A DNA stretch of 64,000 nucleotides from Eurosta solidaginis (GCF_040869045.1 NC_090320.1:241738978-241802977), one strand, 5' to 3'; shown: positions 12,380 to 26,770, counted from the stretch's first letter. Numbers and translations are program-made. The notes: generated by a model from the sequence alone, not told the origin.

Positions 12380-13520
12380 CTCTGAGTTAGAAACAAATTT
12401 TTTTCCTTGCAAATACAGCCGAACAGAGTATCATTGATTAGCGTAACGGGAGCCCTAAAAACTACTCCGACAGCAGCATTGCATGTCATTCTACACATCC
12501 CGCCTGCAGACCTTTTGGCCAAAAATATCACGTTAACAACTGCAACAAGGCTTAAGGCTTCGGGCAGCTTGAGTGCAGGCCATATGGCCATAGAAATATA
12601 GCGCCATCTAATATCGAGCAAACGGAATATATGATACCGTGCCTGAGCTTCGAAAGAGATATTTGAATGCAGAAATGGCAGAAAATACTATACTTGTGTA
12701 TACGGATGGCTCCAAATTAATGGAATGGGACGGCTCTGCTGTTTACTGCGTCGATCCAAAATTAAGTAGATCCTACAGGCTGTCAGATTCCTGCAGCATC
12801 TTTCAAGCAGAAATTATAGCCGTGAATGAAACAGCAGCCATTCTGGAGGAAGCGTGCTTAAGCTGCAGTCGCGTCAGTACATATACTTATAGTAAGCGGC
12901 GATTAAGACAATAATCTCACACAGTACTTCATCAAGAAATGTTCTGGAATACAAAGAAGCTTTGGAAAAACTTCGCCTATAGATAGAAGGTAACGAAAAG
13001 GCCGATGACTTCCCGATCCGTTTTTGGGAGAAATTAAAAGAAGACAGGAGCTGTATATGATCCATGAAGCAGGAAAGGCGTGGACAAGCGCGGGGCTGCA
13101 AAATTTCTTAGATCTCGTGCCTACAATATCAGACTCACAAAGTGGCTCATATCTCTAAAGAGAGAATAATTAAGGCTCACGATGGGCATACTAACTAGAA
13201 ACTGCTTTCTTGTGTCACATGCTTATAAGTTAGGTCTCGTCAGTAGCAGCAAGTGTAGGAAGTGCGAGCTGCAGGAAGAAACAGTTGAGCATGTTTTGTG
13301 ATCGTGTGCTGTGCTCGCTAGGTTAATGCTCCAGTTATTAGGGGCGGTCCTAGAGAACTTTTAGTATTTGCCAAGAGGGCGGAGTTATTCTATAACATAC
13401 GTCCAGGTACTTGATTGGGGTTCTTCTGTTTGGTGGTTAAATAAATTCTGGTAACACTATGGACACATTCAGTCTATGCGTGGTCTTTATTGACTAGCCA
13501 GTTCAACCTAACCTAAATGC
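12380..13520 (+). pseudogene. LINE ORF2 3' end with RNase H and zinc-knuckle-like tail (I/LOA-like)
   Basis: Successive frames show the end of a LINE ORF2. At 12440-12600 a linker reads TGALKTTPTAAL and KASGSLSAGHMAIE. At 12639-12914 is the start of RNase H, with VYTDGSKLMEWDG (catalytic Asp in TDGS) and IFQAEIIAV (catalytic Glu). After a break the last RNase H motif appears as EGNEKADDF near 12990. At about 13245-13300 a Cys-His cluster CRKCELQEETVEHVLC is followed by an in-frame TGA. The 3' UTR ends near 13515 in CAGTTCAACCTAACCTAA, a tail type common in dipteran LINEs. Several stops and shifts make it a pseudogene. The reverse transcriptase part is missing. I/LOA placement is inferred from the RNase H plus CCHC arrangement. 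Confidence 0.7.
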
Positions 13521-13892
13521 AGCCGAAGTTACGTAATTCATTATATGCGCTTTATTGGGCTCTGCATTCGTTTCTCCGTAGTTCCATTTCCATAGTTTGG
13601 TGAAGCAAGAATCCTATATTAAATGGCTTTACCTCATGACGACATACATATAAACATAAACAAAAAAATGTAACTCGACCAGTGTCAAAATCATACTGCG
13701 CCAAAAGTTGAAGTGTCAAATCATATTAAAAAGTACCAAACAGCTGATTTCCTGCCGTCACCTGTATCTTTCCACAACGCTTTAACTCCTTAGTAGACAA
13801 AATTACGTGAAACTAATTCATAGCTGAATAGTTGTAGCGATCTCAGGGCAAGGGCCAAAATAATATAATATAATAATGATATAACAATTAAA
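13521..13892. other. No gene recognised
   Basis: I see no feature apart from a short AT-rich run (TAATATAATA repeats) at 13860-13885, just before the HINE end. Confidence 0.4.
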
Positions 13893-14434
13893 AACAAGTA
13901 AGGAAGGTTAAATTCGGGTGTAACCGAACATTACATACTCAGTTGAGAGCCTTGGGTCAACGTAAGGGAAAATAACCATGTAGGAAAATGAACCGAGGGA
14001 AACTCTGGAATGTGTTTGTATGACATGTGCATCAAATGAAAGGCATTAAAGAGTATTTTATGAGGGAGTGGGCCATAGTTCTATAGGTGGACGCCATTTA
14101 GGGATATCGCCATAAAGGTGGATCAGGGTTGACTCTAGAATTTGTTTGCAGGATATGGGTATCAAATGAAAGGTGTTAATGAGTATTTTCAAAGGGAGTA
14201 ATCCTTAGTTCCATAGGTGGTCGCCGTTTCGAGATATCGCCATAAAGATGGACCAGGGGTGACCCTAGAATTTGTTTGTACAATATGGGTATCAAAAGAA
14301 AGGTATTAATGAGGGTTTTAAAAGGGAGTGGTGGTAGTTGTATAGGTGGTCGCCTTTTCGAGATATCGCCATAAAAGTGGACCAGGGGTGACTCTAGAAT
14401 GCGTTTGTACAATATGGGTATCAAACGAAAGGTG
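13893..14434 (-). mobile_element. Outer HINE, first part (split by piggyBac)
   Basis: The element begins at its 3' end on the minus strand (AACAAGTAAGG at 13893, then the hairpin pair TTCGGGTGTAACCGAA). It runs through several ~130-bp repeat units and is cut at a TTAA at 14435-14438, where a piggyBac terminal repeat starts. The rest of this HINE resumes at 28979-28982 after the right piggyBac terminus. The open frames here are products of the repeat, not genes. Confidence 0.8.
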
Positions 14435-14836
14435 TTAACCCGTCAATTCCCAGTGTTACCTGTAGGTGACAGATTTTTAAACATTTTTCTCGACCAGCTG
14501 GAAATTCGGTTTGTGATCCTCTTGTTTGTGGGCTCTTTGTAGTTTTTAATAAAAATTTATGTCAACACTAGCTATGCGTTATCTGTCAAAACCGTTAACT
14601 TGTTTCGCACGAACTTGGAATTTTCTTGCTTTTTATGATTTGTTACGATATAAATTGGTATAAAAATGCCCAGACCGTAAGTCTTGATTTTTTTCTTATT
14701 GCATGTGATAAATAAATAAATAAAGTATATTATACATGCATTATGGTATAAAAATAGTGTATACTATGTTTATTACATAGCTCAAAATATGTGGTGTCAC
14801 CTGGGGGTGACACTGGGTATTGTATGACCATTTTTT
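14435..14836 (+). mobile_element. piggyBac-like element, left end
   Basis: TTAA (14435-14438) is followed by the terminal repeat CCCGTCAATTCCCA, and then by an inner palindrome-like block TACCTGTAGGTGACA. The same terminal repeat occurs inverted at 28965-28978 followed by TTAA (28979-28982), which gives the exact TTAA duplication typical of piggyBac. The body is AT-rich and non-coding, with an AATA run at ~14710 and a GTCACC/GGTGAC hairpin at ~14800 that resembles the subterminal block near 28830. At ~14836 the sequence is interrupted by a plus-strand HINE. Confidence 0.8.
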
Positions 14837-16220
14837 ATTATACTCAGTTGAGCAGAGCTCACAGAGTATATTAACTTTGATTGGATAACGGTTGGTTGTA
14901 CAGGTATAAAGGAATTGAGATAGATATAGACTTCCATATATCAAAATTATCAGTATCGAAAAAAAAATTCGATAGAGCCATGTCCGTCCGTCCGTCTGTC
15001 CGTTAACACGATAACTTGAGTAAATTTTGAGGTATCTTGATGAAATTTGGTATGTAGGTTCCCGGGCACTCATCTCCGATCGCTATTTAAAATGAACGAT
15101 ATCGGACAATAACCACGCCCACTTTTTCGATATCGAAAATTTCGAAAAATCGAAAAAGTGCGATAATTCATTACCAAATACGGATTAAGCGATGAAACTT
15201 GGAAGGTGAGTTGAACTTATGACGCAGAATTGAAAAATAGTAAAATTTTGGACAATGGGCGTGGCACCGCCCACTTTTAAAAGAAGGTAATTTAGAAGTT
15301 TTGCAAGCTGTAATTTGGTAGTCGTTGAAGATATCAGGATGAAATTTGGCAGGAACGTTACTCTTATTACTATATGTCTGCTTAATAAAAATTAGCAAAA
15401 TCGGAGAACGACCACGCCCACTTTTAAAAAATTTTTTTTTTAAATTCAAATTTTAAAAGAAAAGTTAATATCTTTACAGTATATAATTAAATTATGTCAA
15501 CATTCAACTCCAGTAATGATATGTTGCAACAAAATACAAAAATAAATAAAAATTTCAAAATGGGCGTGGCTCCGCCCTTTTCCATTTAATTTGTCTAGGA
15601 TACTTTTAATGCCATAAGTCGAACAAAAACTTACCAATCCTTGTGAAATTTGGTAGAGGCTTAGATTCTAGGACGATAACTGTTTTCTGTAAAAAGGGCG
15701 AAATCGGTTGAAGCCACGCCCAGTTTTTATACACAGTCGTCCGTCTGTCCTTCCACTCGGCCGTTAACACGATAACTTGAGCAAAAGTCGATATATCTTT
15801 ACTAAACTCAGTTCACGTACTTATCTGAACTCACTTTGTATTGGTGTAAAAAATGAAAGAAATCCAACTATGACCACGCCCACATTTTCGATATCGAAAA
15901 TTACGAAAAATGAAAAAAATGCCATAATTCTATACCAAATATGAAAAATGGGATGAAACATGGTAACTTGATTCGTCTATTGATGCAAAATATAACTTTA
16001 GAAAAAACTTTGTAAAATGGGTGACACCTACCATATTAAGTAGAATAAAATGAAAAAGTTCTGCAGGGCGAAATTAAAAGCCCTTGGAATCTTGGCGGGA
16101 ATACTGCTCGTGGTATTACATATCCACATTTGATCGATATCTCGAAAACACCTTCACATATACAACTAAGGGCCACTCCCTTATAAAACCCTTACTAATA
16201 CCTCTAATTTGATACCCATA

Positions 16221-17170
16221 TCGTACGAACACATTATAGAGTCACCCTTGGTCCACCCTTATGGCGATATCTCAAAAAGGTGTCCACCTATAGAACTAAG
16301 GCCCACTAACTTTTAAAATACTCATTAACACCTTTCGTTTCATACCCACATTGTATACACACATTCTAGAGTTACCCCTGGTCCACGTTTATGGCGATAT
16401 CTCGAAAAGGCGTCCACATATAGAACTAAGGCCCACTCCTTTTTAAGATACTCATTAACACCTTTCATTTGATACCCATATAGTACAAACAAATTCTAGA
16501 GTAAACCCTGGTCCACCTTTATGGCGATATCTCGAAAAGGCGTCCACATATAGAACTAAGGCCCACGTCCTCTTAAAATAATCATTAACACCTTTCATTT
16601 GATACTCATATCGCACCAACAAATTCCAGAGTCACCCCTGGTCCATCTTTATGGTGATATCTCGAAAAGGCGTCCATCTATAGAACTTAGGCCCACGCCC
16701 TTTTAAAATACTCATTAATACCTTTCATTTGATACCCATATCGTACAAAATAAATTCTAGAGTCACCCCTGGTCCATCTTTATGGCGATATCTCGAAAAG
16801 GCGTGCACCTATAGAACTTAGGCCCACTCCCTTTTAAAATACTCATTAATACCTTTCATTTGATACCCATATCGTACGAACACATTATAGAGTCACCCTT
16901 GGTCCACCCTTATGGCGATATCTCAAAAAGGTGTCCACCTATAGAACTAAGGCCCACTAACTTTTAAAATACTCATTAACACCTTTCGTTTCATACCCAT
17001 ATTGTATACACACATTCTAGAGTTACTCCTGGTCCACGTTTATGGCGATATCTCGAAAAGGCGTCCACATATAGAACTAAGGCCCACTCCTTTTTAAGAT
17101 ACTCATTAACACCTTTCATTTGATACCCATATAGTACAAACAAATTCTAGAGTAAACCCTTTATGGCGAT
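16221..17170 (+). repeat. Five-monomer (~651-bp) duplication at array start
   Basis: The rare variant TCGTACGAACACATTATAGA appears at 16221 and again at 16872. Both are followed by the same unusual monomers (CCCACTAACTTTT, CGTTTCATACCCA, GTATACACACATTC). The offset of 651 bp is five monomers, showing unequal exchange in blocks near the left edge of the array. Confidence 0.75.
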
Positions 17171-18915
17171 ATCTCGAAAAGGCGTCCACATATAGAACTA
17201 AGGCCCACGTCCTCTTAAAATAATCATTAACACCTTTCATTTGATACTCATATCGCACAAACAAATTCCAGAGTCACCCCTGGCCCACCTTTATGGCGAT
17301 ATCTCGAAAAGGCGTCCACCTATAGAACTTAGGCCCACTCCCTTTTAAAATTATCATTAACACATTTCATTTGATACTCATATCGTACAAACAAATTCTA
17401 GAGTCACCCCTGGTCCACCTTTATGGCGATATCTCGAAAAGGCGTGCACCTATAGAACTTAGGCCCACTCCCTTTTAAAATTATCATTAAAACATTTCAT
17501 TTGATACCCATATAGTACAAACAAATTCTAGAGTCACCCCTGGTCCACCTTTATGGCGATATCTAGAAAAGGCGTCCACATATAGAACTAAGGCCCACGC
17601 CCTCTTAAAATACTCATTAACACCTTTCATTTGATACTCATATCGTACAAACAAATTCCAGAGTCACCCCTGGTCCATCTTTATGGCGATATCTCGAAAA
17701 GGCGTCCATCTATAGAACTTAGGCCCACGCCCTTTTAAAATATTCATTAATACCTTTCATTTGATACCCATATCGTACAAAATATATTCTAGAGTCACCC
17801 CTGGTCCACCTTTATAGCGATATCTCGAAAAGGTGTCAACCTATAGAACTTAGGCTCACTCCCTTTTAAAATTATCATTAACACATTTTATTTGATACTC
17901 ATATCGTACAAACAAATTCTAGAGTCACTCCTGGTCCACCTTTATGGCGATATCTCGAAAAGGCGTCCACATTTAGAACTAAGGCCCACTCCCTTTTAAA
18001 GCATTTATTAACACCTTTCGTTTGATACCCATATTGTACAAACGCAAGGCGTCCACCTATAGAACTAAGGCCCACTCCCTTTTAAAATACTCATTAACAC
18101 CTTTCATTTGATACTCATATCGCACAAACAAATTCCAGAGTCACCCCTGGCCCACCTTTATGGCGATATCTCGAAAAGGCGTCCACCTATAGAACTTAGG
18201 CCCACTCCCTTTTAAAATTATCATTAACACATTTCATTTGATACTCATATCGTACAAACAAATACTAGAGTCACCCCTGGTCCACCTTTATGGCGATATC
18301 TCGAAAAGGCGTGCACCTATAGAACTTAGGCCCACTCCCTTTTAAAATTATCATTAAAACATTTCATTTGATACCCATATAGTACAAACAAATTCTAGAG
18401 TCACCCCTGGTCCACCTTTATGGCGATGTCTCGAAAAGGCGTCCACATGTAGAACTAAGGCCCACGCCCTCTTAAAATACTCATTTACACCTTTCATTTG
18501 ATACTCATATCGTACAAACAAATTCCAGAGTCACCCCTGGTCCATCTTTATGGCAATATCTCGAAAAGGCGTCCATCTATAGAACTTAGGCCCACGCCCT
18601 TTTAAAATACTCATTAATACCTTTCATTTGATACCCATATCATACAAAATAACTTCTAGAGTCACCCCTGGTCCACCTTTATGGCGATATCTCGAAAAGG
18701 CGTCCACATATAGAACTAAGGCCCACGCCCTCTTAAAATACTCATTAACACCTTTCATTTGATACTCATATCGTACAAACAAATTCTAGAGTCACCCCTG
18801 GTCCACCTTTATGGCGATATCTCGAAAAGGCGTGCACCTATAGAACTTAGGCCCGCTCTCTTTTAAAATTATCATTAACACATTTCATTTGATACTCATA
18901 TCGTACAAACAAATT

Positions 18916-21900
18916 CTATAGTCACCCCTGGTCCACCTTTATGGCGATATCTCGAAAAGGCGTCCACATATAGAACTAAGGCCCACGCCCTCTTAAAATA
19001 CTCATTAACACCTTTCATTTGATACTCATATCGTACAAACAAATTCTAGAGTCACCCCTGGTCCACCTTTATGGCGATATCTCGAAAAGGCGTGCACCTA
19101 TAGAACTTAGGCCCGCTCTCTTTTATAATTATCATTAACACATTTCATTTGATACTCATATCGTACAAACAAATTCTAGAGTCACCCCTAGTCCACCTTT
19201 ATGGCGATATCTCGAAAAGGCGTCCACATTTAGAACTAAGGCCCCCGCCCTCTTAAAATACTCATTAACACCTATAGAACTTAGGCCCGCTCTCTTTTAA
19301 AATTATCATTAACACATTTCATTTGATACTCATATCGTACAAACAAATTCTAGAGTCACCCCTAGTCCACCTTTATGGCGATATCTCGAAAAGGCGTCCA
19401 CATTTAGAACTAAGGCCCACGCCCTCTTAAAATACTCATTAACACCTTTCATTTGATACTCATATCGTACAAACAAATTCTAGAGTCACCCCTGGTCCAC
19501 CTTTATGGCGATATCTCGAAAAGGCGTGCACCTATAGAACTTAGGCCCGCTCTCTTTTAAAATTATCATTAACACATTTCATTTGATACTCATATCGTAC
19601 AAACAAATTCTAGAGTCACCCCTAGTCCACCTTTATGGCGATATCTCGAAAAGGCGTCCACATTTAGAACTAAGGCCCACGCCCTCTTAAAATACTCATT
19701 TACACCTTTCATTTGATACTCATATCGTACAAACAAATTCCAGAGTCACCCCTGGTCCATCTTTATGGCAATATCTCGAAAAGGCGTCCATCTATAGAAC
19801 TTAGGCCCACGCCCTTTTAAAATACTCATTTATACCTTTCATTTGATACCCATATCATACAAAATAACTTTTAGAGTCACCCCTGGTCCACCTTTATGGC
19901 GATATCTCGAAAAGGCGTCCACATATAGAACTAAGGCCCACGCCCTCTTAAAATACTCATTAACACCTTTCATTTGATACTCATATCGTACAAACAAATT
20001 CTAGAGTCACCCCTGGTCCACCTTTATGGCGATATCTCGAAAAGGCGTGCACCTATAGAACTTAGGCCCGCTCTCTTTTAAAATTATCATTAACACATTT
20101 CATTTGATACTCATATCGTACAAACAAATTCTAGAGTCACCCCTAGTCCACCTTTATGGCGATATCTCGAAAAGGCGTCCACATTTAGAACTAAGGCCCA
20201 CGCCCTCTTAAAATACTCATTAACACCTTTCATTTGATACTCATATCGTACAAACAAATTCTAGAGTCACCCCTGGTCCACCTTTATGGCGATATCTCGA
20301 AAAGGCGTGCACCTATAGAACTTAGACCCGCTCTCTTTTAAAATTATCATTAACACATTTCATTTGATACTCATATCGTACAAACAAATTCTATAGTCTC
20401 CCCTGGTCCACCTTTATGGCGATATCTCGAAAAGGCGTCCACATATAGAACTAAGGCCCACGCCCTCTTAAAATACTCATTAACACCTTTCATTTGATAC
20501 TCATATCGTACAAATAAATTCTAGAGTCACCCTGGTCCACCTTTATGGCGATATCTCGAAAAGGCATCCACATATAGAACTAAGGCCCACGCCCTCTTAA
20601 AATACTCATTAACACCTTTCATTTGATACTCATATCGTACAAACAAATTCTAGAGTCACCCCTGGTCCATCTTTATGGCGATATCTCGAAAAGGCGTCCA
20701 CCTATAGAACTAAGGCCCACGCCCTTTTAAAACACTCATTAATACCTTTCATTTGATACTCATATCGTACAAACAAATTCTAGAGTCACCCCTGGTCCAT
20801 CTTTATGGCGATATCTCGAAAAGGCGTCCACCTATAGAACTAAGGCCCACGCCCTTTTAAAATACTCATTAATACCTTTCATTTGATACCCATATCGTAT
20901 AAAATAAATTCTAGAGTCACCCCTGGTCCATCTTTATGGCGATATCTGGAAAAGGCGTCCACCTATAGAACTTAGGCCCACTCCCTTTTAAAATTATCAT
21001 TAACACATTTCATTTGATACTCATATCGTACAAACAAATTCTAGAGTCACCCCTGGTCCACCTTTATGGCGATATCTCGAAAAGGCGTGCACCTATAGAA
21101 CTTAGGCCCACTCCCTTTTAAAATTATCATTAAAACATTTCATTTGATACCCATATAGTACAAACAAATTCTAGAGTCACCCCTGGTCCACCTTTATGGC
21201 GATATCTCGAAAAGGCGTCCACATGTAGAACTAAGGCCCACGCCCTCTTAAAATACTCATTTACACCTTTCATTTGATACTCATATCGTACAAGCAAATT
21301 CCAGAGTCACCCCTGGTCCATCTTTATGGCAATATCTCGAAAAGGCGTCCATCTATAGAACTTAGGCCCACGCCCTTTTAAAATACTCATTAATACCTTT
21401 CATTTGATACCCATATCATACAAAATAACTTTTAGAGTCACCCCTGGTCCACCTTTATGGCGATATCTCGAAAAGGCGTCCACATATAGAACTAAGGCCC
21501 ACGCCCTCTTAAAATACTCATTAACACCTTTCATTTGATACTCATATCGTACAAACAAATTCTAGAGTCACCCCTGGTCCACCTTTATGGCGATATCTCG
21601 AAAAGGCGTGCACCTATAGAACTTAGGCCCGCTCTCTTTTATAATTATCATTAACACATTTCATTTGATACTCATATCGTACAAACAAATTCTAGAGTCA
21701 CCCCTAGTCCACCTTTATGGCGATATCTCGAAAAGGCGTCCACATTTAGAACTAAGGCCCCCCGCCCTCTTAAAATACTCATTAACACCTTTCATTTGAT
21801 ACTCATATCGTACAAACAAATTCTAGAGTCACCCCTGGTCCACCTTTATGGCGATATCTCGAAAAGGCGTGCACCTATAGAACTTAGGCCCGCTCTCTTT

Positions 21901-24034
21901 TAAAATTATCATTAACACATTTCATTTGATACTCATATCGTACAAACAAATTCTAGAGTCACCCCTAGTCCACCTTTATGGCGATATCTCGAAAAGGCGT
22001 CCACATTTAGAACTAAGGCCCACGCCCTCTTAAAATACTCATTAACACCTTTCATTTGATACTCATATCGTACAAACAAATTCTAGAGTCACCCCTGGTC
22101 CACCTTTATGGCGATATCTCGAAAAGGCGTGCACCTATAGAACTTAGGCCCGCTCTCTTTTAAAATTATCATTAACACATTTCATTTGATACTCATATCG
22201 TACAAACAAATTCTAGAGTCACCCCTAGTCCACCTTTATGGCGATATCTCGAAAAGGCGTCCACATTTAGAACTAAGGCCCACGCCCTCTTAAAATACTC
22301 ATTTACACCTTTCATTTGATACTCATATCGTACAAACAAATTCCAGAGTCACCCCTGGTCCATCTTTATGGCAATATCTCGAAAAGGCGTCCATCTATAG
22401 AACTTAGGCCCACGCCCTTTTAAAATACTCATTTATACCTTTCATTTGATACCCATATCATACAAAATAACTTTTAGAGTCACCCCTGGTCCACCTTTAT
22501 GGCGATATCTCGAAAAGGCGTCCACATATAGAACTAAGGCCCACGCCCTCTTAAAATACTCATTAACACCTTTCATTTGATACTCATATCGTACAAACAA
22601 ATTCTAGAGTCACCCCTGGTCCACCTTTATGGCGATATCTCGAAAAGGCGTGCACCTATAGAACTTAGGCCCGCTCTCTTTTAAAATTATCATTAACACA
22701 TTTCATTTGATACTCATATCGTACAAACAAATTCTAGAGTCACCCCTAGTCCACCTTTATGGCGATATCTCGAAAAGGCGTCCACATTTAGAACTAAGGC
22801 CCACGCCCTCTTAAAATACTCATTAACACCTTTCATTTGATACTCATATCGTACAAACAAATTCTAGAGTCACCCCTGGTCCACCTTTATGGCGATATCT
22901 CGAAAAGGCGTGCACCTATAGAACTTAGACCCGCTCTCTTTTAAAATTATCATTAACACATTTCATTTGATACTCATATCGTACAAACAAATTCTATAGT
23001 CTCCCCTGGTCCACCTTTATGGCGATATCTCGAAAAGGCGTCCACATATAGAACTAAGGCCCACGCCCTCTTAAAATACTCATTAACACCTTTCATTTGA
23101 TACTCATATCGTACAAATAAATTCTAGAGTCACCCTGGTCCACCTTTATGGCGATATCTCGAAAAGGCATCCACATATAGAACTAAGGCCCACGCCCTCT
23201 TAAAATACTCATTAACACCTTTCATTTGATACTCATATCGTACAAACAAATTCTAGAGTCACCCCTGGTCCATCTTTATGGCGATATCTCGAAAAGGCGT
23301 CCACCTATAGAACTAAGGCCCACGCCCTTTTAAAACACTCATTAATACCTTTCATTTGATACTCATATCGTACAAACAAATTCTAGAGTCACCCCTGGTC
23401 CATCTTTATGGCGATATCTCGAAAAGGCGTCCACCTATAGAACTAAGGCCCACGCCCTTTTAAAATACTCATTAATACCTTTCATTTGATACCCATATCG
23501 TATAAAATAAATTCTAGAGTCACCCCTGGTCCATCTTTATGGCGATATCTGGAAAAGGCGTCCACCTATAGAACTTAGGCCCACTCCCTTTTAAAATTAT
23601 CATTAACACATTTCATTTGATACTCATATCGTACAAACAAATTCTAGAGTCACCCCTGGTCCACCTTTATGGCGATATCTCGAAAAGGCGTGCACCTATA
23701 GAACTTAGGCCCACTCCCTTTTAAAATTATCATTAAAACATTTCATTTGATACCCATATAGTACAAACAAATTCTAGAGTCACCCCTGGTCCACCTTTAT
23801 GGCGATATCTCGAAAAGGCGTCCACATGTAGAACTAAGGCCCACGCCCTCTTAAAATACTCATTTACACCTTTCATTTGATACTCATATCGTACAAGCAA
23901 ATTCCAGAGTCACCCCTGGTCCATCTTTATGGCAATATCTCGAAAAGGCGTCCATCTATAGAACTTAGGCCCACGCCCTTTTAAAATACTCATTAATACC
24001 TTTCATTTGATACCCATATCATACAAAATAACTT
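18916..24034 (+). repeat. Higher-order repeat: 20-monomer block in two tandem copies
   Basis: Diagnostic variants recur at a constant offset of 2,603 bp: CTTAGACCCG at 20321 and 22924, CTATAGTCTC at 20391 and 22994, CAAGCAAATT at 21291 and 23894. The first copy (about 18.92-21.43 kb) has lost ~87 bp near 19.27 kb, where the offset falls to 2,516 bp. The second spans about 21.43-24.03 kb. Edges are approximate because the background is itself repetitive. Confidence 0.8.
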
Positions 24035-25599
24035 CTAGAGTCACCCCTGGTCCACCTTTATGGCGATATCTCGAAAAGGCGTCCACATATAGAACTAAGG
24101 CCCACGCCCTCTTAAAATACTCATTAACACCTTTCATTTGATACTCATATCGTACAAACAAATTCTAGAGTCACCCCTGGTCCACCTTTATGGCGATATC
24201 TCGAAAAGGCGTGCACCTATAGAACTTAGGCCCGCTCTCTTTTAAAATTAACATTAACACATTTCATTTGATACTCATATCGTACAAACAAATTCTATAG
24301 TCACCCCTGGTCCACCTTTATGGCGATATCTCGAAAAGGCGTCCACATATAGAACTAAGGCCCACGCCCTCTTAAAATACTCATTAACACCTTTCATTTG
24401 ATACTCATATCGTACAAACAAATTCTAGAGTCACCCTTGGTCCACCTTTATGGCGATATCTCGAAAAGGCATCCACATATAGAACTAAGGCCCACGCCCT
24501 CTTAAAATACTCATTAACACCTTTCATTTGATACTCATATCGTACAAACAAATTCTAGAGTCACCCCTGGTCCACCTTTATGGCGATATCTCGAAAAGGC
24601 GTGCACCTATAGAACTTAGGCCCGCTCTCTTTTAAAATTATCATTAACACATTTCATTTGATACTCATATCGTACAAACAAATTCTAGAGTCACCCCTAG
24701 TCCACCTTTATGGCGATATCTCGAAAAGGCGTCCACATTTAGAACTAAGGCCCACGCCCTCTTAAAATACTCATTAACACCTTTCATTTGATACTCATAT
24801 CGTACAAACAAATTCTAGAGTCACCCCTGGTCCACCTTTATGGCGATATCTCGAAAAGGCGTGCACCTATAGAACTTAGGCCCGCTCTCTTTTAAAATTA
24901 TCATTAACACATTTCATTTGATACTCATATCGTACAAACAAATTCTAGAGTCACCCCTAGTCCACCTTTATGGCGATATCTCGAAAAGGCGTCCACATTT
25001 AGAACTAAGGCCCACGCCCTCTTAAAATACTCATTTACACCTTTCATTTGATACTCATATCGTACAAACAAATTCCAGAGTCACCCCTGGTCCATCTTTA
25101 TGGCAATATCTCGAAAAGGCGTCCATCTATAGAACTTAGGCCCACGCCCTTTTAAAATACTCATTAATACCTTTCATTTGATACCCATATCACACAAAAT
25201 AACTTTTAGAGTCACCCCTGGTCCACCTTTATGGCGATATCTCGAAAAGGCGTCCACATATAGAACTAAGGCCCACGCCCTCTTAAAATACTCATTAACA
25301 CCTTTCATTTGATACTCATATCGTACAAACAAATTCTAGAGTCACCCCTGGTCCACCTTTATGGCGATATCTCGAAAAGGCGTGCACCTATAGAACTTAG
25401 GCCCGCTCTCTTTTAAAATTATCATTAACACATTTCATTTGATACTCATATCGTACAAACAAATTCTATAGTCACCCCTGGTCCACCTTTATGGCGATAT
25501 CTCGAAAAGGCGTCCACATATAGAACTAAGGCCCACGCCCTCTTAAAATACTCATTAACACCTTTCATTTGATACTCATATCGTACAAACAAATTCTAG

Positions 25600-26770
25600 A
25601 GTCACCCCTAGTCCACCTTTATGGCGATATCTCGAAAAGGCGTCCACATTTAGAACTAAGGCCCACGCCCTCTTAAAATACTCATTAACACCTTTCGTTT
25701 GATACTCATATCGTACAAACAAATTCTAGAGTCACCCCTGGTCCACCTTTATGGCGATATCTCGAAAAGGCGTGCACCTATAGAACTTAGACCCGCTCTC
25801 TTTTAAAATTATCATTAACACATTTCATTTGATACTCATATCGTACAAACAAATTCTATAGTCACCCCTGGTCCACCTTTATGGCGATATCTCGAAAAGG
25901 CGTCCACATATAGAACTAAGGCCCACGCCCTCTTAAAATACTCATTAACACCTTTCATTTGATACTCATATCGTACAAACAAATTCTAGAGTCACCCCTA
26001 GTCCACCTTTATGGCGATATCTCGAAAAGGCGTCCACATTTAGAACTAAGGCCCACGCCCTCTTAAAATACTCATTAACACCTTTCGTTTGATACTCATA
26101 TCGTACAAACAAATTCTAGAGTCACCCCTGGTCCACCTTTATGGCGATATCTCGAAAAGGCGTGCACCTATAGAACTTAGACCCGCTCTCTTTTAAAATT
26201 ATCATTAACACATTTCATTTGATACTCATATCGTACAAACAAATTCTATAGTCACCCCTGGTCCACCTTTATGGCGATATCTCGAAAAGGCGTCCATCTA
26301 TAGAACTTAGGCCCACGCCCTCTTAAAATACTCATTAACACCTTTCATTTGATACTCATATCGTACAAACAAATTCTAGAGTCACCCCTAGTCCACCTTT
26401 ATGGCGATATCTCGAAAAGGCGTCCACATTTAGAACTAAGGCCCACGCCCTCTTAAAATACTCATTAACACCTTTCGTTTGATACTCATATCGTACAAAC
26501 AAATTCTAGAGTCACCCCTGGTCCACCTTTATGGCGATATCTCGAAAAGGCGTGCACCTATAGAACTTAGACCCGCTCTCTTTTAAAATTATCATTAACA
26601 CATTTCATTTGATACTCATATCGTACAAACAAATTCTATAGTCACCCCTGGTCCACCTTTATGGCGATATCTCGAAAAGGCGTCCATCTATAGAACTTAG
26701 GCCCACGCCCTTTTAAAATACTCATTAATACCTTTCATTTGATACCCATATCACACAAAATAACTTTTAG
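25600..26770 (+). repeat. Trimer (390-bp) higher-order repeat, three copies
   Basis: The variant CCTTTCGTTT recurs at 25691, 26081 and 26471, exactly 390 bp apart. Each occurrence is followed by the same two monomers, one with CTTAGACCCGC and one with TTCTATAGTCACC. A fourth related unit lies 521 bp further at 26992. Confidence 0.8.

Noticed and set aside
14176..14424. Short minus frames with LYGDISKRRPP repeats (also at 28991-29462, 32544-33015 and 57209-57391)
   Set aside because: All are out-of-context readings of the same non-coding repeat.
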